From the NCBI GenBank assembly GCA_030248065.1, contig JASAMV010004951.1, positions 62,001 through 126,000 of the forward strand: a DNA stretch of 64,000 nt, written 5' to 3'. The notes under the pieces were generated by a model. It ran no database searches. It worked only from the letters and a program-made list of their open reading frames with translations, and was not told the origin of the DNA. The first letter of the stretch is position 1, and each line of letters starts with the position of its first letter. This DNA comes from Rhynchonema sp. JSB1_4. Its lineage: Eukaryota; Nematoda; Chromadorea; Monhysterida; Xyalidae. Below, one piece after another: positions 34,598 through 45,929 of this stretch. The position numbers and the translations under genes were made by a program.

Positions 34598-34603
34598 TTT
34601 ATT
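34598..34603 (-). terminator. AATAAA overlapping a stop codon
   Basis: The minus-strand text CAATAAATTAATCC contains the TAA stop of the upstream gene inside an AATAAA hexamer. If used, cleavage would fall within or just after the start codon of the kaptin-like gene at 34588. Confidence 0.35.
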
Positions 34604-37600
34604 GATCTTTGTTGTCCTCGTACTCTTTCGACTCAGCAGGTTCGTGCACAAAATTGTCCGCAAACTTCAGCTGCAGGGTTTGTTGAGGGTCCTGGTCTTG
34701 GTCTGCAACCGGATTGTCGTCCGATGGTTTCCACGGATCGTTGTCTGGAACCGGAGCCGAACTGCGGGAAGATAAAGAATCGGCAGCAGGTGATGTTTCA
34801 GTCGGAGCAAGCAGTTTGTGCTGCGCGTCCAGGACGTCGCGTTTGAGAAGTTCCTGGAAAAAAATAGAAAAAATCATCAGAGAGGCACGAGGGCTCAGTG
34901 GTGTAGTTAGGGGGGTTGGAGGGGGTTACTCCCCTGGTATGGGGCATGGGAAATCGGCCCGGGGGCATGGGGTATGGGAAATTTTTCACTTTTGGAACAA
35001 GCACCCCAAAGAAATAACTTTTGGACCCCGAGAAGTACCAAATTTGACCATTTTTCGAAAGGCTTGCTCGGTCACTTGCTGCCGAATTTATGTAGTAATG
35101 CACCAAATCAAAAAACACCACAATGAAAAAGCTTATTCACCTGAAGTTCTTCCTGCGTGAGAGCAATTTTATCCGGACAGAGCTTGCGCAAGAAAGCGTT
35201 GTTTGGCAATTCACTCTTCGCCAAATCAGCGGCTCCTGAATTGAAAGTGCGACTTCGCACAGAATTGACACCTTTGGCAAAAATAAACAATAATGTCAAC
35301 ACAATGTAACAGCAGTAGTAAACCAACATCAACGACAACCTCGTTTTCACAAAACATGATTACGAACAAAAAATCAGGCCCAATCAGCACCACTTCCAGT
35401 GACAGACAAAGTTTGGTCGGCCAACTAACTGCGTCAGCGACTCCTCCACGTTGTGATGCAAGTTCCCAGTGGTGATAAGTACTGGTCCCCACACCACAAT
35501 CGGAGCCCCCCACTTGGTGGATTACTCGAGACGAGAGGGCAGACAGCAGCAAAAAAATAAAATTTGCTCCGAACCTGAGCCCAAATCCGAGCTCGACTCA
35601 GTCAATTGATTCGAGGTCGATGTGAGTTGTCCCAATTGATCGCTGTTGATACTGGACAGACCCAACAGGATATCGGACGCGCGAACTTGAGTCTTGCCAC
35701 CGGTCAGCCGATCAAGTTTGTGCTCTGCAACTTTCGGAGTATTAAAGGCAGTCTACGGGAGGTTGTCACTCAGCCCCCGAATACCGTAACCCACCACAAG
35801 CGAGATCGTTGCGAGACCCATGCTGATCGCTGCTTATCGACACGTGTATTAGCGGCAGCAAGCTGGAAATTGTCATCATGCGCGACGATCACCAAAACTT
35901 GGAAATGTTGGTTGGTGTTGGCGCTAACATGCAAAACATAGATAAAAAACAAAATGGTCTCGACACGATCCTTGCAGATCAAAATTACGGTGGGTTACGG
36001 TATTCGGGGGCTGAGTGACAACCTCCCGTAGACTGCCTTTACGTTCGATTAAAACGTCTTTCGTGTGTCAAAGAGCTTAAAGTAACTCTACAATTGATCG
36101 TTGACCGCGTTTGTTTGCAGTCATTTTTTTCAGAAAATGAAGACTAGGTATCAGAAACCCAGATTTAGGAAATAGATTTTCAAGTCGTTGCTTTGTGATG
36201 TTTCACGGAGCCGACACATTTTTACAGGAGGAGAAAAAATGAAAAAAGTTTCAGGCGGGCCTGTGCGAAACATAAGGTAATCCAATAGAAGATATTTTCA
36301 GCGTTTTATACTCTGACGTTTTTCTGTTAAACGAGATATAAAGCATTGTGCGAAACGCCATGTGTGATAAATAATAAACGAAACACTCCAAAAAATCAAG
36401 CCTTTTTAAAGCACCCTTTTACTCTAGCATAATTTTAAGCATCTGTGGTGAATGAAATAAGTTGTCAATTAGAAACAAAAATCGTCTAATTATCTAGTAT
36501 TCAGGGTGTGCTGTTCGTTTTTCAAAACCCTACACAGCTCACACAATGTTTACCACAACATGCGCAAGGCACCCATTCCCACAGCGCACACACACAAAGC
36601 TGAAACATTATCCCCGGCCGGCTGTGTGTTGTCATTGTGTGTGCGCCGTGCGTGGTCTGAATGGCTGCCTTGCGCATGTTGTGGTAAACATTGTGTGAGC
36701 TGTGTAGGGTTTTGAAAAACGAAAAGCACATCATGAATACTAGATAATTAGACGATTTTTATTTCTAATTGACAACTTATTTTATTCACCACAGGTGCTT
36801 AAAATTATGCTAGAGTAAAAGGGTGCTTTAAAAAGGCTTGATTTTTTGGAGTGTTTCGTTTATTATCTATCACACATGGCGTTTCGCACAATGCTTTACA
36901 TCTCGTTTAACAGAGAAACGTCTGTGTATAAAACGCTGAAAATATCTTCCATTGGATTACCTTATGTTTCGCACAGGCCCGCCTGAAACTTTTTTCATTT
37001 TTTCTCCTCCTGTAAAAATGTGTCGGCTCCGTGAAACATCACAAAGCAACGACTTGAAAATCTATTTCCTAAATCTGGGTTTCTGATACCTAGTCTTCAT
37101 TTTCTGAAAAAATGACTGCAAACAAACGCGGTCAACGATCAATTGTAGAGTCACTTTAACCATGATGTTTGGAGAACGGTGTTCACGCCCAACAATCTCA
37201 TAGCCACCGGTACATCGCATGGTCAGCCATGTTCTGGCGGAAAACGCAGAGCTTCGACAAGCAAATCACAAAACCATGAGCGCCAAATTGAATACCGACT
37301 CATGTTACCGAAAAACATAGCCATGGTCACCACCTCCTTCAGCAAAAAGTATCTCATCTGTTCAAAACGCACGCCAAAAGTCAAACGCAACAAAATGACT
37401 GACCGAGTTTCTGAAGATATTCCTGATCAACCGAATGCGTCATTGCATGTCTCGATAGCTGCAAACAAATTGGGGTGTTCAGAGTTCGTATGCATGAAAA
37501 ATTAGTTTGCAGTTTTGGAGAGGTACTGTTCAAGCAGATGAGCAACGGTTTATGTCAGACAAAGGCAGGCAAAATGATTCAAGTGAACTTTATGCAGCAC

Positions 37601-38852
37601 GAATAACTTATAAAAGTGGAAAATTCAATAGCAACAACTGTACCAAGTGTAAAGTACTAGCAATATGCACAATATAGCTGGCATGGCAAAGACTAGCACA
37701 AGCAATTATGAGATTGAATTGAGACAAAACTTCTTCACTACGTTGGAACTGTCGACAGTCACACACAAATACATTAATTTTGGGAAGATTGAAGCTTCGC
37801 TTGTTCAATGTATTTCTGTTCTTCACACGCCAGCAGCCAATGTTTGGGAATATCGGACAGAACGTAGCCAGCACCGATTAAAGCGACTGAAACAAAATCA
37901 AACAGTACACTTCAACTTCAAAAATGGCCAAATTTTCAAATGGCCAAATTAAAAAAAAGACCAACCTGCACCACCAACATGCGTGAATATCGGGTTTCTG
38001 ACTTGTCTAGCGATTGATCTTCTCAATAGTTGCACCCCAATCACGCCCCAAACAGCGCCCGATATCAGACTCCAGTGAATTGGCCGCTGGGGTCCATGAT
38101 CTCGCGCGTATTCTTGCAAGGGGAGGGGCATTTCGGGACGGTCATCTTTCAGCCGTTGATCGCGAAGTTTCTGCTCGTATCTGAAAAGTTGGCACGAAAG
38201 TTTATTTATGTGACTTGACAATATAGTTGCAAGTAAAAACCCGTTTTTGCCTGAAAAAAAAACGGGAAAAACCGTTTTTTTCCAGAGGCCAAAATAACGA
38301 AACGAGATTTTTCCGGGCACTGGAAAAATATCGGAAATTTTCGGAAAATGTTCCAAATCTTTCATTTTTCCAAATTCGAAATTTTCCCAATTTTCCAAAA
38401 AAACTTGGACAGTCGCGAGATCAGTTTCTCAAATCCTCCAAAAACACCATTTTTTGTGTCTTTGGTTGACTTATCCAGCATGACTTTCAGTCACGAAGCA
38501 ACTTTAGACCACATTTTGCCCAAATGTACCCCATTTTAACAGGCGACCAACTTTTGGTCTGGAAAAATATCAGTAGGTAAGTGTATTTTTCCGGACAAAT
38601 TGCAACTAGGTATACTTGACAATAATGTGAAATGCAAACGTCGGAAAACTCGAACGAAACGACGGGCTGATGAGGTCGAAACCGAAGCGAACTAACGAAC
38701 CGTTTATAAATTTCATGTTTTATGGCAGCGATTTCGGGTTCCGAAAGTTGCGGCTTTGCTGATGCGATTGATGACGTGCTGGCCTCATTTGCATCAGTTG
38801 ATTTGACGGCTTTGTCACTCGAAGATCCGCCCCAAAGCCAACTCAAGCTCAT
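34599..38852 (-). CDS. Unrecognised 250-residue protein with one hydrophobic segment
   Basis: Exons 38852-38701, 38180-37966, 35271-35141 and 34853-34599 join in phase (donors GTTCGT, GTTGGT, GTGAAT; acceptors TTTTCAG, CCAAAG, TTCCAG). The protein starts MSLSWLWGGSSSDKAV, has a charged helix (KHEIYKRYEQKLRDQRLKDD), a hydrophobic segment IHWSLISGAVWGVIGVQLL followed by RRSIARQVR, a Gly-rich stretch, a second helical region (PNNAFLRKLCPDKIALTQEE) and an acidic Pro/Ser/Asp-rich C-terminus ending NKDQ. This layout suits a small membrane-anchored (ER or mitochondrial) adaptor, but I recognise no family. The start is chosen as the only ATG in the first exon with a Ser-rich leader. Intron 2 (2.7 kb) holds two foldback elements; intron 1 holds a hAT-like insertion. 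It ends 10 bases before the kaptin-like start. Confidence 0.65.
34896..35090. mobile_element. CAGTGGTGTAGTTAG element, right end missing
   Basis: The left end is CAGTGGTGTAGTTAGGGGG and the body has 'GGTATGGGAAATTTTTCAC', as in 23516-23841. No right terminus is found; the text fades near 35090. It is in intron 3 of the unrecognised minus-strand gene. Confidence 0.5.
35745..36039. mobile_element. TA-flanked foldback MITE, copy 2 (295 bp)
   Basis: It is the same element and orientation as 7775-8069, with the same length and AAGGCAGTCTACGGGAGG termini between TA. Only a few substitutions separate the copies. It lies 41 bases from the large palindrome at 36081-37155, in an intron of the unrecognised minus-strand gene. 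Confidence 0.85.
36081..37155. mobile_element. Giant foldback element, 1075-bp palindrome with TTAA borders
   Basis: The two arms of roughly 500 bases are near-perfect inverted copies meeting around 36620 with only a short unpaired centre. Ends AGTAACTCTACAATTGATCG and CGATCAATTGTAGAGTCACT are bordered by TTAA at 36077-36080 and 37156-37159, a piggyBac-like target (TA is also compatible). It carries no transposase. It is intronic in the unrecognised minus-strand gene; transcribed as RNA it would form a very long hairpin. Confidence 0.85.
38222..38614. mobile_element. TATAGTTGCAA hAT-like element
   Basis: Left TATAGTTGCAAG and right TTGCAACTAGGTATA are flanked by an exact 8-bp duplication CTTGACAA (38214-38221 and 38615-38622). 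The body ('GAGGCCAAAATAACGAA', 'CCTGGCACTGGAAAAATAT'-like words) recurs at 50880-51120 and 55706-56045. It lies in intron 1 of the unrecognised minus-strand gene. Confidence 0.75.
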
Positions 38853-39092
38853 GCTTCTTGTTCTTGTCTTGTTTTGCTTGCTGCCGGCCTTTTGTCAGAC
38901 CTCGAGAACAGAACGCGATTGCGTGTTTTCGCGTCTTGTTTGAGTGCTTGGTGAAGCGCAGCAGCTATTTTTTCAACTCTGAAAAAAATCGTGGATTAGG
39001 TATATTTCGCACAATGAATTCAATTTAAACAAAATTTTTGCAAAACAAAACAAAACACCCAACAAAACAAATTCAGAAAAAAAACAAAAACA

Positions 39093-40290
39093 CAGAGGTC
39101 AGTATCGGGCCCAGCCGCAATCTTTGACTTTTCCGACCAGGCCGGGGGTGCCGCGGTGCCGGCCCGGTCCGGCCGGCCCTTAACTCCACTCAAGAAAAAG
39201 CCCGCATTTCGGGGGAACCCCCATTTCGGAGCCTAATTCTCAAAGAAATTGCGCTTGGCGGCTTGGCGCACAGTTCATCATCATATTTTCCTTTTGTACG
39301 TACTGTAAAACTGTCGGAGTCTTGAGCCCTAATATGAAACGAACAACAAACAACAATTAAGGTTTGCAAAAAAATCATATTTTTCGCCCCTTTTGGACTT
39401 TTTCACTTTATTTCTGATACCAAGGCCGACCGGGCCGGGCCGCGATTTTTGACTGTACTACCGGGCCGGGCCGCAGATTTGGGCGACCGGGCCGGGTCGG
39501 ACCTCTGTCTGTGTCCAACTTAGTAGATAGAACCAGCCCCGATTTCGTACTTTTGGTAAAACCAGAGATCGGAAACGGGCCGGCCGGGCCGCGATTTTGG
39601 ACTTGGTCGACCGGGCCGGGCCGGAGATTTGGGAGGACCGGGCCGGGCCGGGCCGAGTAGCCCGGCCCGGTCCGGCCCGGTACCTATGCCTAAATTCGAA
39701 CGAAATTACCACTTTTTGAACCAAAATTTTCAAAATTTTTGCGCTTCGCGCAATAACATTTCCTAGTTTTTGATATTTTCAGTCATCATTTTGAAGAAAG
39801 AAGCAGTGGTGTAGCTACCCATACTCAGGCCTTTGCTGAATCAACCTGTACTGTACCACCAAAAAAGCCTGCCTGCAATTACCTTACCTACTGTACCGAC
39901 CGGTCGAGCTGGGTCATCCGGGAACAAAATTTTTATGTATACATATTGATGAGAATCAGAGATCGGAAACGGGCCGGCCCGGCTCGGCCCGGTACACGGG
40001 CCGGGCCGGGCCGCGATTTTGGACTTGGTCGACCGGGCCGGGCCGGAGATTTGGGGGGACCGGGCTGTACTGTACCACCAAAAAAGCCTGCCACTGCCTG
40101 CAATCAACTCACCTACTGCACCGACCGGCCGAGCTAGGGTGGGGTCATCCGGGAACAAAATTTTTATGCATACATATGCAGACCTGTACGGGAGGAATTT
40201 TTTACCCTCGGCCGGTAATGGCTTCAGATCGAAAAATTGGGGGGGTCTGGTAACCTCGGAAGCAAAATCAGGGGGGGTCTGGTAATTTTT
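39093..40290. repeat. GGGCCGGGCC-rich repeat block
   Basis: Strongly GC-rich 'GACCGGGCCGGGCCGG' words on alternating strands are interspersed with AT-rich text, ending in GACCTCTG-type phrases (39093 and 39505). A related block is at 43040-43760. A CAGTGGTGTAGCTACC terminus begins at 39811. The block is probably several overlapping non-autonomous elements whose boundaries I cannot separate. Confidence 0.5.
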
Positions 40291-40598
40291 ATGAATGAAG
40301 TCAGTAGACCTTCTTTCAGTGTTACAGAGCTCATAGCCATTAGCCATGTATTCTCAGACTCATAAATACGTTTTGGCAGGTTTCTTTAACAAGCACAAGC
40401 ATTGACGGCGCAAAACAACATTTAAAAACAGAATAATCAAGTTTACGTACAAAATCTGGAAGTATAATACATACCTAAAAAGTTGACCGAAATGTTCAAA
40501 TTAGTTAAGTAATGCCACGAATCAAGAAACTTTAAAACACTTCTGGTGAGCTAAGAAGACCGGAGACAATGCAATTACGTAATTATTTGATGAGCCAT

Positions 40599-41798
40599 TA
40601 GGGATCGGCGTCGGTCATGTAGACCGACACCGACACCGACACTTTTTTGGAAAGTACCGACACCGGCGAAAAAGCACGCCGACACCGACACCGACAGTGA
40701 AAAAATGACCGACACCGACAGTAAAACCGAGTTTGCCTTTTTTAGCCCTAAAAACTTATTTTTAGACCTAAAATGCCTTTTTGGACAAAAACCGGTGTGT
40801 TGGTGTACTTCTCACCTGAAAAAAGAGGGATCAAATACCAAAACAAAAAACAATTATTTCACCAATCACCAAAATCACCAAAACAACAACAAGAAACTGG
40901 CCTATTCGAGAGGATCAAGCATCACAATTTCCCGTCACATTGTGACCAAGCACCCGACTGAATCAAAATTGTTCCTCGAGGCAAAGAAGAAACTGAAGCC
41001 GAAACCTATTTCTACTCCGTCCGCTGCTCAACCGACTATTAGTCAGTTTGTTACCCCAACCCCAAGCACAAGCCAATCAACGACAGACGCCGCCGCCATA
41101 AGTCGCAGCGACAGCGACACAGCGGGCGGCAGCACCAGCAGCAGCACGCCAAAATCAGTCAAAATCACAAAATGGGACCGGTACATGTTCAATATCATAA
41201 TCTGCAATGATCTATCGTTCAAGTTCGTCAACACCGAGCCCGTCAGACAATTGGCTGCCGCTGCTGGCTTTCAAATACATGAAGAGACCTGGTACCGCAA
41301 GGTGTGGCAAATAAGCGTTTTCTTTTTTTACACCTTATGCTACTTTTGCTTCTGTGTCTTGTCTTGTCTTGTCTGTGTACCACCACAATTGAGTGTATCT
41401 GATGTGATGGAGAATAATGATGTATCGGTGTCCTTCGCAAATAACTCGTGATTGATATTTCTCATTCTGTTCGCATGTCTTTCCTTTAATCTGATTCCAA
41501 AAAAATTGTTCTCTTGTTGTGTTGCACTGCTGCAGAATTGAAACTGAACCGTGTATGAGGAATTGGTCGTTCAAAACCAGCGCTTGGCGCTTTTTTATAT
41601 GTTGTGGACAACTAAAGAACATAATCAGTACGAAATATATTTTTTTCTAATAGTAGTTGGCTGCCGAAAAATTGGGGACCGACACTACCGACACCTGAAA
41701 AAAACCGACACTTTTGTGGACCGACACCGACACCGACACCGACATTAGTAGTGTCGGTACCTACACCGACTTTTTTCCGACACCGACGCCGATCCCTA
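40599..41798 (+). mobile_element. hAT transposon, internally deleted, 1200 bp
   Basis: Termini TAGGGATCGGCGTCGGT and ACCGACGCCGATCCCTA are flanked by an exact 8-bp duplication TGAGCCAT (40591-40598 and 41799-41806). Subterminal arrays of 'GACACC' follow each end. The interior still encodes hAT transposase-like sequence (see the pseudogene entry). This is the only element in the window with recognisable transposase coding sequence. Confidence 0.9.
40705..41451 (+). pseudogene. hAT transposase N-terminal remnant (BED finger to start of catalytic region)
   Basis: One 248-codon frame lies wholly inside the hAT element. It has ISRHIVTKHPTESKL, the His...His part typical of BED zinc fingers, then a Ser/Thr/Pro linker with QPTISQFV, then IIICNDLSFKFVNTEPVRQL, which corresponds to the hAT segment that precedes the RNase H-like catalytic core. 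The Cys pair of the finger is displaced or lost (CWC before an insertion). The catalytic domain and the C-terminal dimerisation domain are absent and replaced by unrelated low-complexity sequence, so it cannot make a working transposase. It might serve as a DNA-binding competitor, but that is inference. Confidence 0.75.
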
Positions 41799-42179
41799 TG
41801 AGCCATTTCGCCACGACTTTTAGGCCAAAACTTTGGCAGTCGATCACACAGAAACCCGCACCATCACCACGCTCATTGTGCTTGCTCTTTGTCATTTCAA
41901 TTGTCTGTGTGAACGTTAGCTTGTGCAAATTATTTTGCTTACTTTGGAACTACTATGTTGTTCGTTTTACGTGCATCATTCAAACCCACTTTAGGGCATA
42001 GTATAACTGGTGCCACCCAACCCATCAACAAGCTTCGCAGTCATTAATCAACAACAAAGATACAATACCTATGCATATACACATGATACCTATACTACTG
42101 TATGCCAGCCAACATATGTATACTTTGCATACAACATGGCACTTCAACATTAAAAAAGGCATAACAAGTCATGAGTGAC

Positions 42180-43030
42180 AGAAAATGCGCGCGAAGCGCG
42201 CCGACCTGAAGTATAAAAAGGCTAAAATACACGTTTAAAATGCTTTTTGGAAGAGGTACTGGTTTGGATTTTGAGGGGGGTCTGGTAATTTTTGCCGAGG
42301 GTGCCGGAATTTACCCTCGGCAAATCCAAAATGACCCTCGGCTGGGCCGAGGGTGCCGAGGGTGGTTGTACAGGTCTGATATGGATGAGAATGTACTCTT
42401 AAGCGCTAATTTCGCGCGTCAAGCGAGATTTTTCGCTTGGCCCGAACCCCCAAATCTCCGGCCCGGCCCGGCCCGAATTTTTTGGCTCAGATTTTAACCC
42501 AATTTTTGTCATAATTTTTGCGATTTTTTTGAACCTATTTTTGGTTAAAAACAACGGTGTTGCGGGGGGTGGGGTACCCCCTAGGTACAGTAGGTAAGGT
42601 AGGTAGGTTGACGCTCCATCCTGGTACACTAGGTAGGTCGCCGCCCGGCGGCTAGTACAGTAAGTTGCGATTTTTGGCTCAAAATGGTATATAAAATCGG
42701 TACTTTTCACTCCAAATAGGCGATAAATCGCCGCGCTACGCGCGAAATTAGCGTTTTAGAGCACATTTTCTTCAAAATTTCGACCGAAAAATTTTTGTTC
42801 CCCCTTAGCCCGGCCGGTACAGTAGGTAGGTTGCCGCCCCACATTTTTGGTGGTACTGTAGGTTGCCGCCCCGCCTGGGTAGCTACACCACTGGTTGAAA
42901 ATACATTGTTTTCCATGAAATGGTCGTCAGATAGAGACAATACTGATCACTTGCTTGCCGAATCCGTCAGAAATTTTAGTATTTTTGACAAAAAAATCCC
43001 TACTTTTTCAGTAAAATAAGTCACTTCAGA
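42180..43030. repeat. Mosaic of GTACAGTAGGTAGG-type element fragments
   Basis: It contains GC mini-hairpins (42186, 42730), 'GGTACAGTAGGTAGGTTGCC' phrases shared with 28.9, 49.9 and 39.9 kb, and the terminus GGTAGCTACACCACTG at about 42878-42893. That terminus mirrors CAGTGGTGTAGCTACC at 39811, but the flanks of the two do not match, so a single 3-kb element is not established. Confidence 0.45.
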
Positions 43031-43235
43031 AGCTTCCGGCCCGACCCTCCAAATCTCCGGCCAGGCCCGGCCCGAGCCAAAAGCCCAAAATCGCGGCCCG
43101 GCCCGATTGCGACCTCTGTTTCGAATTTTTTTCAGCTTTTTGGACTTTTTCAGTTTTCGGCCCTTGAAAATTGGCTGACCGGGCCGGGCCGGGCCGACCT
43201 CAAGCCAAAACGGGCCGGGCTGGGCCGACCTGCAG

Positions 43236-43674
43236 CCAGTGCTGTGGCTACTTTTGCGGGGCGGGTAGGGTACATAGGTGGAAAAATTCGGGGCGGGTAG
43301 GGGGGTAGTGTACGTGGGATCTTGGGGGGGGAAATCCGGTTGGGGGGGGAGGGGGGAGATTTTTCGGGGCGGGTAGGGTACAACACAAGTTTTTTCGGGT
43401 GCCTGTTTTTATGTACTAAAAAGTGCATATATCGCGCGCAGCGCGGAGATTTTTTGCACTTTTTAAGGTTTTCGGTCGAAATTTGGGCATTTTTGACCGA
43501 AAAATGGGGCATTTTGGGGGTAAAAATCGGGGCGGGTAGGGTACCAGGGCGGGGCGGGGTAGGGGGTAGGGGTCATGGAGCGGGGCGGGTAGGGGGGTAG
43601 CGTACCAGGCCGGGGCGGGTAGGGTACCATTGGGGGGGGGGACCCCCCCCCCCCCCCCCCCCCCCAGCCACAGC
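43236..43674. mobile_element. CAGTGCTGTGGCTA element, relative of 2640-3062
   Basis: Left CAGTGCTGTGGCTAC and right CAGCCACAGCACTG enclose 'GGGGCGGGTAGGGTAC' repeats and a GC mini-hairpin at about 43432. CCTGCAGC lies on both sides (left CCTGCAGCCAGTG, right CACTGCCTGCAGCC), matching an 8-bp duplication. It lies within the second GGGCCGGGCC block. Confidence 0.7.
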
Positions 43675-44343
43675 ACTGCCTGCAGCCCTCCACCGGGCCG
43701 GGCCGGACTTTTCGCCGACCGGGCCGACTTTACCCGGCCCGTTTCCGATTTCTGATGAGAATGTACTCTTAAGCGCTAATTTCGCGCGTCACGCGCGATT
43801 TTTCGCCTCTATGGAGTGAAAAATACAGATTTTAAAACATTTTGAGCCAAAAATTATACTTACAACTGTACCAGCCGGGGCGGCGACTTACGTACTGCAT
43901 CAGGATGGCGCGTCAATCTTACCTACCTATCCCCCCCAGCTGCAGGGATGCGCGGGGCTGGTCTTTTATAGTGATGTGGCACCGATAATGTACTACTACA
44001 TGCTACTACACATGTATATATGCAGGTCTGGTGCAAAACCGGGCGCGCAAAGTCGATCTGACGCGCAAGATTTGGGCTGTAATCGATATTTTGATGGTCG
44101 TATATCAGATATACGGCATTAGATGCATTAAAATACGTTGTACGGCATGCTACAATACATCAGAGTAACATCGTTAGTGAACATCAACCTCAAACTGGTC
44201 GGAGACCATGGAATCTGCACAATACTACCGGGTGTCACCACACAAGTTCGGTCTGAGGCGAAAATTTTTCAATTTTTGAAAAATATGTTGTATCGATTTC
44301 ATTTATCCTGAAACGTCGTTTGCAACACTTTTTCCAATAAAAA

Positions 44344-44428
44344 AATTTTTCGTCAAAAAAAAATCAAAAAAAAATTTTTTTTTTTAAAAAAAAGCTCGTT
44401 AATGAAAAAAATTTTTTTTTCAACCCTG
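44344..44428. mobile_element. Fragment of the CAGGGTTGGATT family
   Basis: A/T tracts ending TTTTTTTTTTCAACCCTG match the right end of 6453-7245. The left end is not found. Confidence 0.45.
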
Positions 44429-44481
44429 CTGAAAACCACAGAGGCAGGTGCTGTTCCATGAGTAAAAAAGCAATAGAGAGG

Positions 44482-45929
44482 GATATACGCAATTCCAAGG
44501 CGTCCAATTCTCAATCGGTGTCCGTTGATCATAAGTGCCACACGCATAATACGGTCAGGGTCATCAATGAGGATTCGCCGGTGAAAAGCCAGTGGAAACA
44601 GGAAACCCAGTACAATTGCAAGACGCTACATAGTATGAATATGGGCGAACCAGCCGTACTCTGCAGTCTTAGACCATACCGCACCACTCTGAATTCTTAC
44701 ACACACCTAAAATGTTTCAGGTTACTGTAGCCACTTGGTGCTTTCACAAGCAAACCATGCGCGACGTGGCTACAGTAACCCGAAACATTTTAGGTGTGTA
44801 AGAATTCAGGGTGATACGGTATGTCTAAGACTGCAAAGTACGGTTGGTTTGCCTATATAAACGGAAAATGTCATATAATTTTGTTCATTTCTTTCATTAT
44901 ACCAGCGAAGCATCATTCAGTTGAATGTCGTGGAAATTCAACCTGTCACCGTGCTTCCCTTCCCTTAAGTACTATGTCACCATTTTTCTAGCTTTTTTAG
45001 TACTTAAGAGCAGCAAAAGTGGTGACATAGTACTTAAGGTCTGTGTCACCACTTTTTTCCCTTTTTTAGTACTTAAGAGCAGCAAAAGTGGTGACACAGA
45101 CCTTAAGTACTATGTCACCACTTTTTTCCCTTTTTTAGTACTTAAGAGCAGCAAAAGTGGGGACAGTCCTTATGTACTATGTCACCACTTTTTTCGCTTT
45201 TTCAGTACTTAAGAGCAGCAAAATTGGTGACATAGTACTTAAGGCCTGTGTCACCATTTTTGCTGCTCTTAAGTACTGAAAAGGCGAAAAAAGTGGTGAC
45301 ATAGTACATAAGGACTGTCACCACTTTTGCTGCTCTTAAGTACTAAAAAAGGGAAAAAAGTGGTGACATAGTACTTAAGGTCTGTGTCACCACTTTTGCT
45401 GCTCTTAAGTACTAAAAAAGCTAGAAAAGTGGTGACATAGTACTTAAGGGAAGGGAAGCACGGTGACAGGCTGAAGAATTTCCACGACTTTCAACTGAAT
45501 GATGCTTCGCCGGTATAATGAAAGAAATGAACCAAATTATATGACATTTTCCGTTTATAGGCAAACCAGCCGTACTTTGCAGTCTTGGACATACCGTATC
45601 ACCCTGAATTTTAACGCATCTAAAATGTTTCGGTTTACTGTAGCCACGTCGCGCGTGGTTTGCTTGTGAAAGCACCAAGTGGCTACAGTAACCTGAAACA
45701 TTTTAGGTGTGTAAGAATTCAGGGTGGTGCGATATGGTCTAAGACTGCAGAGTACGGCTGGTTTGCCTATATTCATACTATGTAGCGTCTTGCAATTGTA
45801 CTGGGTTTCCTGTTTCCACTGGCTTTTCAGCGACGAATCCTCATTGATGACCCTGACCGTATTATGCGTGTGGCACTTATGATCAACGGACATCGATTGA
45901 GAATTCGACGCCTTGGAATTGCGCATATC
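44482..45929. mobile_element. Compound palindrome, 1.45 kb
   Basis: The arms run inward from GATATACGCAATTCCAAGG and its mirror (CCTTGGAATTGCGCATATC) and pair almost throughout. Each arm contains its own 200-base hairpin (arms with CCTAAAATGTTTCAGGTTAC, at 44655-44850 and 45560-45760). The centre (about 44955-45450) is an array of alternating-orientation units built on AGTACTTAAGAGCAGCAAAA and GTGGTGACATAGTACTTAAG. TA dinucleotides border TACGCAATTCC/GGAATTGCGCA. There is no transposase. Confidence 0.8.

Noticed and set aside
35770..35982. Minus-strand frame conserved with 7800-8087
   Set aside because: Both lie inside the two copies of the same MITE; similarity is due to recent copying, and the frame has no family resemblance.
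39811..42893. Single 3-kb element with CAGTGGTGTAGCTACC ends
   Set aside because: The ends match but flanks do not, and a complete hAT element plus other fragments lie between; could be two unrelated ends.
44955..45450. CRISPR-like array
   Set aside because: Units alternate orientation and have no unique spacers; it is the centre of a palindrome in a eukaryotic genome.
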